A stretch of 5,063 nucleotides of DNA from Thermodesulfobacteriota bacterium. Its GTDB lineage: Bacteria > Desulfobacterota > Thermodesulfobacteria > Thermodesulfobacteriales > Thermodesulfatatoraceae. Both the position numbers and the translations under genes were made by a program. Below the pieces are notes generated by a model that made no database searches, had not been told where the DNA came from, and saw nothing but the letters and a program-made list of their open reading frames with translations. The first letter of the stretch is position 1; each line of letters starts with the position of its first letter. Positions 1 through 5,013 of the stretch are shown piece by piece. The stretch lies in NCBI GenBank assembly GCA_013154385.1, contig JAADCO010000141.1, positions 1 through 5,063 on the forward strand, given 5' to 3'.

Positions 1-25
1 ATTATCAGCCACCGGCCTCTTGGCA

Positions 26-685
26 TCAGATACTGATACCCGCCTTCTCTGCATCCTTGATGAATCTTTCGAGCCCGATGTCCGTGAGCGGATGACGGTA
101 CATCTGCTTGATGACCTTGTAGGGAATGGTGGCGATGTCCACCCCGAGGGCGGCGCAACGGCGCACGTGATCCACGTGCCGGATGCTGGCGGCGATGATC
201 TCCGTCTCGAAGCCGTAGATTTCGTAGATGGAGACGATCTCTTCGAGCACCTGGAGACCATCGTAGGAGATGTCATCCACCCGACCGATGAAGGGGGAGA
301 CGTAGGTGGCCCCTACTTTGGCCGCCAGAAGGGCCTGAAGCGGCGAAAAGACCAGCGTCACGTTCGTCTTCACTCCGGCCCCTTCGGCGTTCATCTCAAA
401 GACCGCCCGCAACCCCTCCTCGGTGCAGGGGATCTTGACCACGACGTTTTCGCCGAGCTTGGCCAGCTCCTTGGCCTCCCGCTTCATCCCCTCCCGATCC
501 GTGGCCACCACCTCCACGGAAACCGGTTTGTCCGGCACTTCGCGCAGGATTTCCTGAATGGCCTCCTTCCAGGGCTTGCCGGTCTTGGAGACCAGGGTGG
601 GATTGGTGGTTACCCCGTCGAGGATGCCCAACTCTTTGACTTCTCTGATCTCTTCGAGCACCGCGGTGTCAATGAAAATCTTCAT
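26..685 (-). CDS. tal: Small-subfamily transaldolase (TalC/MipB/FSA-like)
   Basis: A 219-residue cytoplasmic TIM-barrel enzyme, full length for the short transaldolase/fructose-6-phosphate aldolase family. The start opens with KIFIDTA, followed by the family motif GVTTNPTL (about 24-31). The Schiff-base lysine is K84 in VVVKIPCT. The barrel continues through TNVTLVFSPLQALLA, YVSPFIGR (128-135) and AASIR (165-169). Family knowledge: E. coli FSA uses Gln59 and Tyr131 around the catalytic water, whereas true transaldolases use Glu and Phe. Here the equivalents are E58 and F132, so I infer transaldolase activity (sedoheptulose-7-phosphate + glyceraldehyde-3-phosphate to erythrose-4-phosphate + fructose-6-phosphate). 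Many databases would nevertheless label it fructose-6-phosphate aldolase (fsa). The ATG start is supported by GGAGGA five bases upstream. It appears to be transcribed alone, since a terminator lies between it and the upstream gene. Its GC content is high (70% in the line 121-180). Confidence 0.93.
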   Translation of the reverse strand: MKIFIDTAVLEEIREVKELGILDGVTTNPTLVSKTGKPWKEAIQEILREVPDKPVSVEVVATDREGMKREAKELAKLGENVVVKIPCTEEGLRAVFEMNAEGAGVKTNVTLVFSPLQALLAAKVGATYVSPFIGRVDDISYDGLQVLEEIVSIYEIYGFETEIIAASIRHVDHVRRCAALGVDIATIPYKVIKQMYRHPLTDIGLERFIKDAEKAGISI

Positions 686-712
686 CTCCGTCCTCCGCCA
701 AGGTTTGTCCCT

Positions 713-741
713 TTCTTACAGCACCCCCCCTGGCAATTCAA
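713..741 (-). promoter_or_regulatory. Putative sigma-70 promoter of the transaldolase gene
   Basis: Reading the minus strand, TTGAAT (741-736) is followed after exactly 17 bases by TAAGAA (718-713). The predicted transcription start would fall near 706, giving a leader of about 20 bases with the GGAGGA ribosome binding site at 696-691. The spacer contains a run of seven G. The element is a fair match to consensus, and its position between the upstream terminator and the gene makes it plausible, but it rests on motif matching alone. Confidence 0.45.
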
Positions 742-917
742 CCGTCTTTCTCGCGCCTGCCGGAAAACCTTCCCTCGCCGTTCATCAATTTATTTCGGCT
801 TTGAGTTTCTTTTTTGCTGAAAATTTCCTGATCAAAATATCGGTAAATGAGAATGGTTCGAGTCTTTGTGTGTTTTCTAATTTCGACATCTTGTTGCTCA
901 AAGTTTCCTAAAAAACA
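742..917. other. AT-rich intergenic stretch between transaldolase promoter and terminator
   Basis: This is the central part of the 304-base gene-free gap 686-989. It is visibly AT-rich compared with the transaldolase gene. It holds no recognisable RNA gene or conserved motif. The only reading frame of note is a 34-codon minus-strand ORF (889 to 785) beginning MSKLENTQRLEPF; it has no convincing ribosome binding site, so I do not call it a gene. Confidence 0.5.
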
Positions 918-942
918 AAAAAGGCGCCCAAGGCGCCTTTTT
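918..942 (-). terminator. Strong intrinsic terminator downstream of the HTH gene
   Basis: A perfect 11-bp inverted repeat with a GGCGCC core flanked by A5/T5 encloses a three-base loop (929-931). On the minus strand the hairpin is followed by T6-G-T6 (922 down to 910), an excellent U-tract. It lies 47 bases after the stop codon of the helix-turn-helix gene and so ends that transcript, and probably the longer kinase-argJ-surE transcript too. On the plus strand the stem's own T5 would give weaker activity in the other direction. Confidence 0.92.
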
Positions 943-966
943 CAAAACTTCAAAATCTCAAAACTT
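943..966. repeat. Three tandem 8-base units (CAAAACTT type)
   Basis: Three consecutive octamers, CAAAACTT, CAAAATCT and CAAAACTT, fill the space between the terminator and the end of the helix-turn-helix gene. The outer two are identical and the middle one differs at two positions. They would lie in the 3' untranslated part of the minus-strand transcript. They could be simple low-complexity drift; no function is apparent. Confidence 0.5.
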
Positions 967-989
967 TTAAGGTGGAGGATGGTTTACGA

Positions 990-1241
990 TTACTTCTTCT
1001 TTTTCAGCTTTCCTTCAGCCTCCAGTTCCTTAACGAAGGCATCTACCGGATTTTCACGGCGGCCGACCTTCTTAGGAATATCCACACCGCGCTTCCGAAG
1101 TTCGGTAACGATCTTCATCACCTGGAACTTGCTGATGCCCAACTTCTCAGCAATCTCAGCCGCCGACATCTTGAGATAATTTTCATAGACAAACTTAACA
1201 TCTTCTTTGGTGACGGGCCGACTACGTTTCCTGTTAGCCAT
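990..1241 (-). CDS. Small basic helix-turn-helix DNA-binding protein
   Basis: An 83-residue, strongly charged protein. Residues 1-11 are basic (MANRKRSRPVT). A helix-turn-helix is readable at about 26-50: SAAEIAEKLGIS forms the first helix and turn, and KFQVMKIVTELRKRG the recognition helix. It is followed by VDIPKKVGRRE, a short amphipathic segment (PVDAFVKELEAEG) and a lysine tail (KLKKKK). There is no ligand-binding or receiver domain, so it is either a minimal transcription regulator or a nucleoid-type DNA-binding protein. The ATG is preceded by AAGGAGG at a normal spacing. It has its own near-consensus promoter and a strong terminator, so it can be made alone at a high level, although read-through from surE is also possible. 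I do not recognise a named family; the DNA-binding role is inferred from the motif. Confidence 0.85.
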   Translation of the reverse strand: MANRKRSRPVTKEDVKFVYENYLKMSAAEIAEKLGISKFQVMKIVTELRKRGVDIPKKVGRRENPVDAFVKELEAEGKLKKKK

Positions 1242-1272
1242 CGCCTAACCCCTCCTTCTGTTTTTAGAAAAG

Positions 1273-1301
1273 AATTAAGACATAAATTAGGCTTTTGTCA
1301 A
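1273..1301 (-). promoter_or_regulatory. Near-consensus sigma-70 promoter of the HTH gene
   Basis: On the minus strand a perfect TTGACA (1301-1296) is followed after 17 bases by TTAATT (1278-1273), in an AT-rich setting. The transcription start would fall near 1266, about 25 bases before the ATG, leaving room for the AAGGAGG ribosome binding site. It lies in the 92-base gap after surE, where there is no obvious terminator, so surE transcripts probably run on into this gene as well. Confidence 0.7.
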
Positions 1302-1333
1302 GCATTTAGTTTGTGCTGGCTGAGATATTTTGA

Positions 1334-2089
1334 TTAAAAATCGATTTGCCAGCCTTTTAAAATTTGGATGGCTTTGTCTGCTGTAAGGTCGTGGTGGAGG
1401 GGTGTAATGGTAATGAAACCTTCGTTAAGTGCCACCACATCCGTTTCCGGATCTTTTTCCGTAAACCTCTCGCTACATTGCCAGTAATATACATTCCCGT
1501 GAGGATCTACACGCCGTTCAAATTTTTCTATCAAGCGCGCCGTGCTCTGCCTGACAAATTTTATCCCTTTGATTTTGTTCGGAGGTAACGCTGGAATATT
1601 CACATTGAGACAAAATCGCCCAAATTCTGGCATCTTGACCAGAGATTTCAGCAAACATGATGTAAAATATGCAGCAAAACAGTAATCCGGCTCGCGATAA
1701 GCATTCAGGGAAACCGCGATACCTGGATACCCCAATATCACTCCCTCAGTAGCCGCAGAAACCGTACCGGAATAGAGCACGTTGATTCCTACGTTGGCTC
1801 CGCGATTTATTCCGGAAAGAACCAAGTCAATTTCCGGACCGATTATTTCATGAATAGCCAGTTTTACACAATCAGCTGGCGTTCCGTTGACCGCGTAACC
1901 AAAAAAATAGCGCCCTCTTTTGACTTTTTTGACGCGCAGTGGATCTACCAGGGTAATGGCGTGGCCGACAGCACTCCTTTCAGCTTCCGGAGCCACGACA
2001 AAAATTTCGTGATCCGCACACAATGCGTCATACAGGGCGCAAAGCCCTTCAGCAAAAATACCGTCATCATTGGTCAAAAGAATGCGCAT
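1334..2089 (-). CDS. surE: 5'-nucleotidase SurE
   Basis: A 251-residue metal-dependent phosphatase of the SurE family, normal in length, that removes phosphate from nucleoside 5'- (and 3'-) monophosphates in the cytoplasm. The family signature MRILLTNDDG opens the protein. The divalent-metal ligands known from the family sit at the canonical positions D8, D9, S39 (in AERSAVGH) and N95 (in LSGINRGANVG), followed by YSGTVSAATEG (106-116) and NVNIP (162-166), so it should be active. The ATG lies one base after the stop of the 53-residue gene and has no Shine-Dalgarno sequence; the mRNA just upstream carries UCCUCC instead. Translation therefore probably depends on coupling to that gene. GC is about 47-50% in sampled lines, clearly lower than argJ and the kinase. 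Its neighbours here (argJ, kinase) are not its classic pcm/rpoS neighbourhood. Confidence 0.96.
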   Translation of the reverse strand: MRILLTNDDGIFAEGLCALYDALCADHEIFVVAPEAERSAVGHAITLVDPLRVKKVKRGRYFFGYAVNGTPADCVKLAIHEIIGPEIDLVLSGINRGANVGINVLYSGTVSAATEGVILGYPGIAVSLNAYREPDYCFAAYFTSCLLKSLVKMPEFGRFCLNVNIPALPPNKIKGIKFVRQSTARLIEKFERRVDPHGNVYYWQCSERFTEKDPETDVVALNEGFITITPLHHDLTADKAIQILKGWQIDF

Positions 2090-2090
2090 A

Positions 2091-2252
2091 TCAGGAGGAT
2101 TTTTTGTTTTCGCGTTCTCTTTCTTTCTGATAGAAGTAAATCAGGCAAGATTGGCGATGAGGACAATAATCCTTGGGATGACGACACCCTTCTTCTAAGG
2201 GCACGTATTCGTTGTCTTTGGCGCAGAAACCTGTTTCTTGCTTGTCAGACAT
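2091..2252 (-). CDS. 53-residue four-cysteine small protein between argJ and surE
   Basis: A short ORF of 53 codons plus TGA fills the argJ-surE gap exactly. Its ATG follows the argJ TAG with no gap, and its stop is one base from the surE ATG. It begins MSDKQETGFCAKDN. Cysteines lie at 10, 23, 30 and 36, giving C-x12-C-x6-C-x5-C, with H25 and H32 between them; the middle reads CRHPKDYCPHRQSC. The rest is charged, ending in a KERERENKK helix-like tail. No signal peptide or membrane segment is seen. The Cys/His pattern suggests a small zinc- or iron-sulfur-binding fold, but I cannot name the family. Coding status rests on the perfect fit between two genes, the non-random composition, and the otherwise missing translation signal for surE. 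It lacks a clear Shine-Dalgarno and is probably coupled to argJ. Confidence 0.75.
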   Translation of the reverse strand: MSDKQETGFCAKDNEYVPLEEGCRHPKDYCPHRQSCLIYFYQKERERENKKSS

Positions 2253-3395
2253 CTAAGTTCGATACTCTGCGTTAATTTTTACATAGTCGTATGAAAGATC
2301 GCAGGTCAACATTTCGGCGACAGCTTTACCCTGCTTGAGAAGGATTGTCAAAGTAAACTCCGACTTTTGCATCACCCGATGGGCCCTCTCTTCCGCCTCC
2401 TTGCCCAGCGAAAGACCGTTTCTGACGATGGCCACGTCGTCAATGAAGAGGTCCACCTCGTAGGGATCGAACGAGGCCCCGCTTCGGCCCAGAGCCGCAA
2501 GCACCCGCCCCCAGTTGGGGTCCTCGCCGAAAAACGCCGTCTTCACCAGGAGGGAGTTGGCCACGGTGCGCGCCATGAGAAGGGCCTCCTCCTCGTTTGC
2601 CGCTCCCTCGACGCGGATGCGCACGGTCTTCGTGGCGCCTTCGCCATCTTTGACGATGAGATAGGCCAATTCTTGACACACTTCGTTGAAGAGCCGGACG
2701 AAATCTTCCCTGCCCGTGCCGCCAAGCGCGCACCCGCTGGCCCCGCTGGCCAGGGCGTACACCGTGTCGTTCGTGCTCGTGTCCCCGTCCACGGTGATGC
2801 GATTGAAACTGGTCTCCACCGCGGACCGAAGGATCCCCTCGAGCTCCGATTCCTCCAGGCGGGCGTCGGTGAGGATGAAGCCCAGCATGGTGGCCATGTT
2901 CGGGGCGATCATCCCCGCTCCCTTGGCTATCCCCAGCAGACGCACCTCTCCCTGCGGGAGGGAGAGCACCCTTTCGGCAACCTTGGGGAAGGTGTCCGTG
3001 GTCATGATGGCCCGGGCAAAGGAGGGGGCCTTCTCCGGCGAGAGGCCGGAAACCAGCTCGGGAAGGGCCGCAAGCATCTTTTCCAGGGGGAGCCTCTCCC
3101 CGATGACCCCGGTCGAGGCCGGCAGGAGATCTTCCGGGGCCACCTTAAGGAGGCGCCCGGTTTCGGCGAGCAACCTTTCGGCATCCCTGAGACCGGCCTC
3201 ACCGGTGCAGGCGTTGGCGCAACCGCTGTTCGCCACGACCCCCCGCACGTGTCCCGAAGGCACGCGCTGGCGCCCCAGGAGCACGGGAGCGGCCTTCACC
3301 AGGTTGGTGGTGAAGACCCCGGCACCCACCGCGGGCTCTTCGCAATAGATGAGCCCGAAGTCCAACTGGCCCGAGGCCTTGATCCCCGCGGCCAC
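2253..3395 (-). CDS. argJ: Bifunctional glutamate N-acetyltransferase / amino-acid acetyltransferase ArgJ
   Basis: ArgJ moves the acetyl group from N-acetylornithine to glutamate (and in bifunctional forms uses acetyl-CoA), closing the acetyl cycle of arginine synthesis. In this 380-residue reading, the motifs are VFTTNLVKAAPV (27-38), NSGCANACTG (56-65), the likely oxyanion-hole STG (94-96), KGAGMIAPNMATML (158-171), DGDTSTNDT (203-211), FGEDPNWGRV (289-298) and a C-terminal AEYRT. ArgJ precursors self-cleave at Ala-Thr; here that is A168-T169, with T169 as nucleophile. The GTG at 3395 is the only in-frame ATG/GTG/TTG near the 5' end, but it lacks a spaced ribosome binding site. Ten in-frame codons just upstream (3425-3396) encode VAPKGFLFNA, which matches the usual ArgJ N-terminus, so the gene as read appears short by about 10 residues (see findings). 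It overlaps the end of the kinase gene in that extended frame. The last 35 or so codons are less GC-rich than the rest. Confidence 0.95.
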   Translation of the reverse strand: MAAGIKASGQLDFGLIYCEEPAVGAGVFTTNLVKAAPVLLGRQRVPSGHVRGVVANSGCANACTGEAGLRDAERLLAETGRLLKVAPEDLLPASTGVIGERLPLEKMLAALPELVSGLSPEKAPSFARAIMTTDTFPKVAERVLSLPQGEVRLLGIAKGAGMIAPNMATMLGFILTDARLEESELEGILRSAVETSFNRITVDGDTSTNDTVYALASGASGCALGGTGREDFVRLFNEVCQELAYLIVKDGEGATKTVRIRVEGAANEEEALLMARTVANSLLVKTAFFGEDPNWGRVLAALGRSGASFDPYEVDLFIDDVAIVRNGLSLGKEAEERAHRVMQKSEFTLTILLKQGKAVAEMLTCDLSYDYVKINAEYRT

Positions 3396-3447
3396 GGCGT
3401 TGAAGAGGAACCCTTTTGGCGCTACCCCATGGGAAAAAGCTCCTTTT
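3396..3447 (-). other. argJ: Kinase-argJ junction with anomalous argJ start region
   Basis: On the minus strand AAAAGGAG (3447-3440) is followed, after nine bases, by ATG (3430-3428). That ATG is in the kinase frame and reads only Met-Gly before the kinase stop TAG (3424-3422). The ArgJ-like frame begins at GTA (3425-3423), overlaps this stop by four bases, and has no standard start codon until GTG at 3395. One extra G in the G-run 3428-3425 would join the well-placed ATG to the ArgJ frame (MGVAPKGF). Such an insertion would also remove the kinase stop, so the junction is not fully explained by one simple sequencing error. Confidence 0.6.
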
Positions 3448-4630
3448 GCTGGATGACTTCCTTTTCCACCAGCGGAAGATAGATCTCGAAGGTGGTCCCC
3501 TGCCCTTCCACCGAGGAGACCCGCACGAAACCGTCGTGCTGACGCACGATCCCGTAGACCTGAGCCAGACCGAGACCGGTGGCCTCGGTCTTGGTGCTGA
3601 AGAAGGGTTCAAAGATGCGGTCGGTGATCTCGGAAGAGATGCCCGGCCCGTCGTCGCTGATGACCAGCTTGGCCCAGCGGGAGGCCGGCTTGGGGGCCAG
3701 GGGATGGAAAAAGCTCTCCGGAAGCTTTCCCTCGCTCAGCACGAGGGAGACCTTGCCCCCGTCCTTCATCGCCTCGCGGGCGTTGATCAGGAGGTTGAAG
3801 AGTATCTGCTTGAACTGGAGCTCCGAGCCCAGGATGAAGAAGCCCTTTTCCGGCACGTCGAACTGGAGCTCGATCTTGGGCCCGGCCCACTTGCTGAAGG
3901 TCTCGTAGTTCTCGTGGAGGAAGGCCGCGAGATCAAAGAGGTTCTTGTCGGGCTTGGTCTGACGGCTGAAATCCAGCAACTGGCCGATAAGATAAGAGGC
4001 GCGCTTGGCCTGGGTGAAGATGGCCTCAAGAGCCTTGCGCATCCGCGGCTCGGGTTTGTCCTTGATGAGGAGCAACTCGGCGTAACCGCTGATGGCGGTG
4101 AGAATGTTGTTGAACTCGTGGGCAATGCCGCCGGCGAGCTGGGAGATGGCCTCGAGCTTGGCCACCTGCTGGAGATAGGACTCAAGCTCCTGCTCCCAGG
4201 TGACGTCCCGCTCCAGGATGACGAAGTGGGAGATCTCCTGTTGCTCGTCCCGAACGGGGAAGATGGTCACCTCCGCGGTGATGAGACGACCGTCCGGATG
4301 CCGGTGGACGATCCGGCCCCGCCAGGTGCGGCCGGAAAGAATGGTCTCCCAGAGCTGGCGATAGAACTCCGCCGAGTGGTAGTCGCTGCTGAGAAGAGGG
4401 GCGACCTTGCCCTCGATGTCCCGGAACCTGTGGCCCGAACTCTTCTCGTAGGCGGGGTTGGCGTAGATGATCTCTCCCTGCCGATTGGTGATGATGACCG
4501 CGTCAGAAGCCTGTTTCAGGGCGGAAAAGAGCACAGAGAGAAGTTTTTCGCTCTCTCCTTTGGTTTTGGGAGAGCTCTTGTCTTGGTACATTTTAGAGGG
4601 TCCGTTTTGAGATGCTTTCGAGTTGGCCAC
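3422..4630 (-). CDS. Soluble PAS-domain sensor histidine kinase
   Basis: A 402-residue two-component sensor kinase. A charged N-terminus leads into a PAS sensor domain (about 30-145; DAVIITNRQGEIIYANPAY, then a PAC-like tail with FVILERDVTWEQ). A short coiled linker is followed by the HisKA dimerisation domain with the phosphorylated H171 in GGIAHEFNNILTAISGYAEL. The ATPase domain has an N box (NLLINAREAM, N283), a G1 box (DDGPGI, 326-331), an F box (FEPFFSTK, 340-347) and a G2 box (GLGL, 352-355), ending with TTFEIYLPLVEK. All catalytic boxes are intact. No membrane segment or signal peptide is visible, so it senses a cytoplasmic signal; no haem- or flavin-specific residue can be assigned. 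No response regulator is in the window. The longest reading starts at GTG 4630 without a good ribosome binding site. ATG at 4591 (389 residues) is an alternative and would fit the possible promoter at 4659-4631. Likely co-transcribed with argJ. Confidence 0.93.
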   Translation of the reverse strand: MANSKASQNGPSKMYQDKSSPKTKGESEKLLSVLFSALKQASDAVIITNRQGEIIYANPAYEKSSGHRFRDIEGKVAPLLSSDYHSAEFYRQLWETILSGRTWRGRIVHRHPDGRLITAEVTIFPVRDEQQEISHFVILERDVTWEQELESYLQQVAKLEAISQLAGGIAHEFNNILTAISGYAELLLIKDKPEPRMRKALEAIFTQAKRASYLIGQLLDFSRQTKPDKNLFDLAAFLHENYETFSKWAGPKIELQFDVPEKGFFILGSELQFKQILFNLLINAREAMKDGGKVSLVLSEGKLPESFFHPLAPKPASRWAKLVISDDGPGISSEITDRIFEPFFSTKTEATGLGLAQVYGIVRQHDGFVRVSSVEGQGTTFEIYLPLVEKEVIQQKELFPMG

Positions 4631-4663
4631 TTTTTAGTCTAAATTTACCCTAAGGACAACCTT
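4631..4663. promoter_or_regulatory. Divergent intergenic region with possible promoter and small inverted repeats
   Basis: This 33-base gap separates the minus-strand kinase from the plus-strand 91-codon gene. On the minus strand TTGTCC (4659-4654) and TAAAAA (4636-4631) are 17 bases apart, a moderate promoter match that would place transcription start inside the GTG-started kinase reading and favour ATG 4591. A TTTAG-T-CTAAA inverted repeat (4633-4643) lies within it and could be an operator. AAGG/CCTT (4652-4655 and 4660-4663) could pair around the plus-strand ribosome binding site. The plus-strand gene has only a weak TAAATT (4640-4645) as a -10 candidate. Everything here is motif inference. 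Confidence 0.35.
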
Positions 4664-4939
4664 ATGGCGCGGATTCCTGTGGAGAAAGCTCTACGCTGGG
4701 CGGTGGATCAGTGTCGTCAGCTCGTTCCCGGCGAGTGTCTTGACCTGTTGTGCAAAAAACGCAACCGCATCGTGCGCATCGTCAAGACCGAAGACGGATT
4801 CCGTCTCGAGGAGCGTGGGTTTTTCGTCGAGGACCATCGGGCCGAAGACCTGCGCTCCCTGGAAAAGCTGCTAGCCCGGCTTATGGCTAGAGAATTTCCG
4901 CGAAGCCATCTCCTCTGGGGTTTCAGACGCCGCGCCTAG
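4664..4939 (+). CDS. 91-residue conserved-looking protein of unknown function
   Basis: This is the only plausible plus-strand gene, divergent from the kinase with a 33-base gap. ATG is preceded by AAGGA (4652-4656) at seven bases, a good ribosome binding site. The protein opens MARIPVEKALRWAVDQ, has cysteines at 17, 25 and 30, then an alternating stretch RIVRIVKTEDGFRLEERGFF (35-54) that looks like a beta hairpin. A helix DLRSLEKLLARLMAREFPR (62-80) and a basic tail ending FRRRA follow. It has no signal peptide and no membrane helix. GC content resembles the kinase. I recognise no family. The beta-plus-helix layout with Arg/Lys-rich surfaces could suit a small regulator or nucleic-acid partner, but no function can be assigned. 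The stop TAG is followed by a run of eight T without a clear preceding hairpin. Confidence 0.75.
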   Translation: MARIPVEKALRWAVDQCRQLVPGECLDLLCKKRNRIVRIVKTEDGFRLEERGFFVEDHRAEDLRSLEKLLARLMAREFPRSHLLWGFRRRA

Positions 4940-4949
4940 TTTTTTTTGA

Positions 4950-4986
4950 CGATACCCCGCCTTTTCTCTGCGTATCGGCCTCGGGG
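4950..4986. repeat. Inverted repeats with two mutually exclusive pairings
   Basis: In the gap between the 91-codon gene and the tRNA, CGATAC (4950-4955) can pair with GTATCG (4972-4977) across a 16-base loop. Alternatively CCCCG (4955-4959) can pair with CGGGG (4982-4986). Neither is followed by a T-tract on either strand, so this is not a standard intrinsic terminator; it might contribute to 3' processing of the tRNA transcript or be chance. Confidence 0.3.
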
Positions 4987-5013
4987 ACAGGTGGTGTTTA
5001 AAAAGAGAGCTTT

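Noticed and set aside
20..820. Long plus-strand ORF opposite the transaldolase gene
   Set aside because: It is antisense to a clear, complete transaldolase with motifs and a ribosome binding site; its protein is low-complexity and resembles no family. GC-rich genes often leave open opposite frames.
2093..2098. AGGAGG on the plus strand as a ribosome binding site for a plus gene
   Set aside because: The only nearby start, a TTG, runs into a stop after a few codons; the hexamer is the complement of the two serine codons ending the small minus-strand gene.
1850..2275. Plus-strand 141-codon ORF across the surE 5' end and the small gene
   Set aside because: Antisense to surE and the coupled 53-codon gene, with no ribosome binding site of its own and no family resemblance.
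2367..3482. 371-codon plus-strand ORF opposite argJ
   Set aside because: A shadow of argJ: rich in Gly, His, Arg and Pro, with no recognisable motif, while the minus strand carries all the ArgJ motifs.
3199..3612. Minus-strand 137-codon ORF spanning the kinase-argJ junction
   Set aside because: Off-frame reading of both genes, Arg/Ser/Pro-rich and without motifs; the two real frames explain the sequence.
3416..4642. 408-codon plus-strand ORF opposite the kinase
   Set aside because: Leu/Gly/Glu-rich mirror of the kinase frame with no domain motif; the minus strand has every histidine-kinase box.
4940..4947. T8 run after the 91-codon gene as an intrinsic terminator
   Set aside because: No convincing GC-rich hairpin directly precedes the T-run, so it does not meet the usual criteria.
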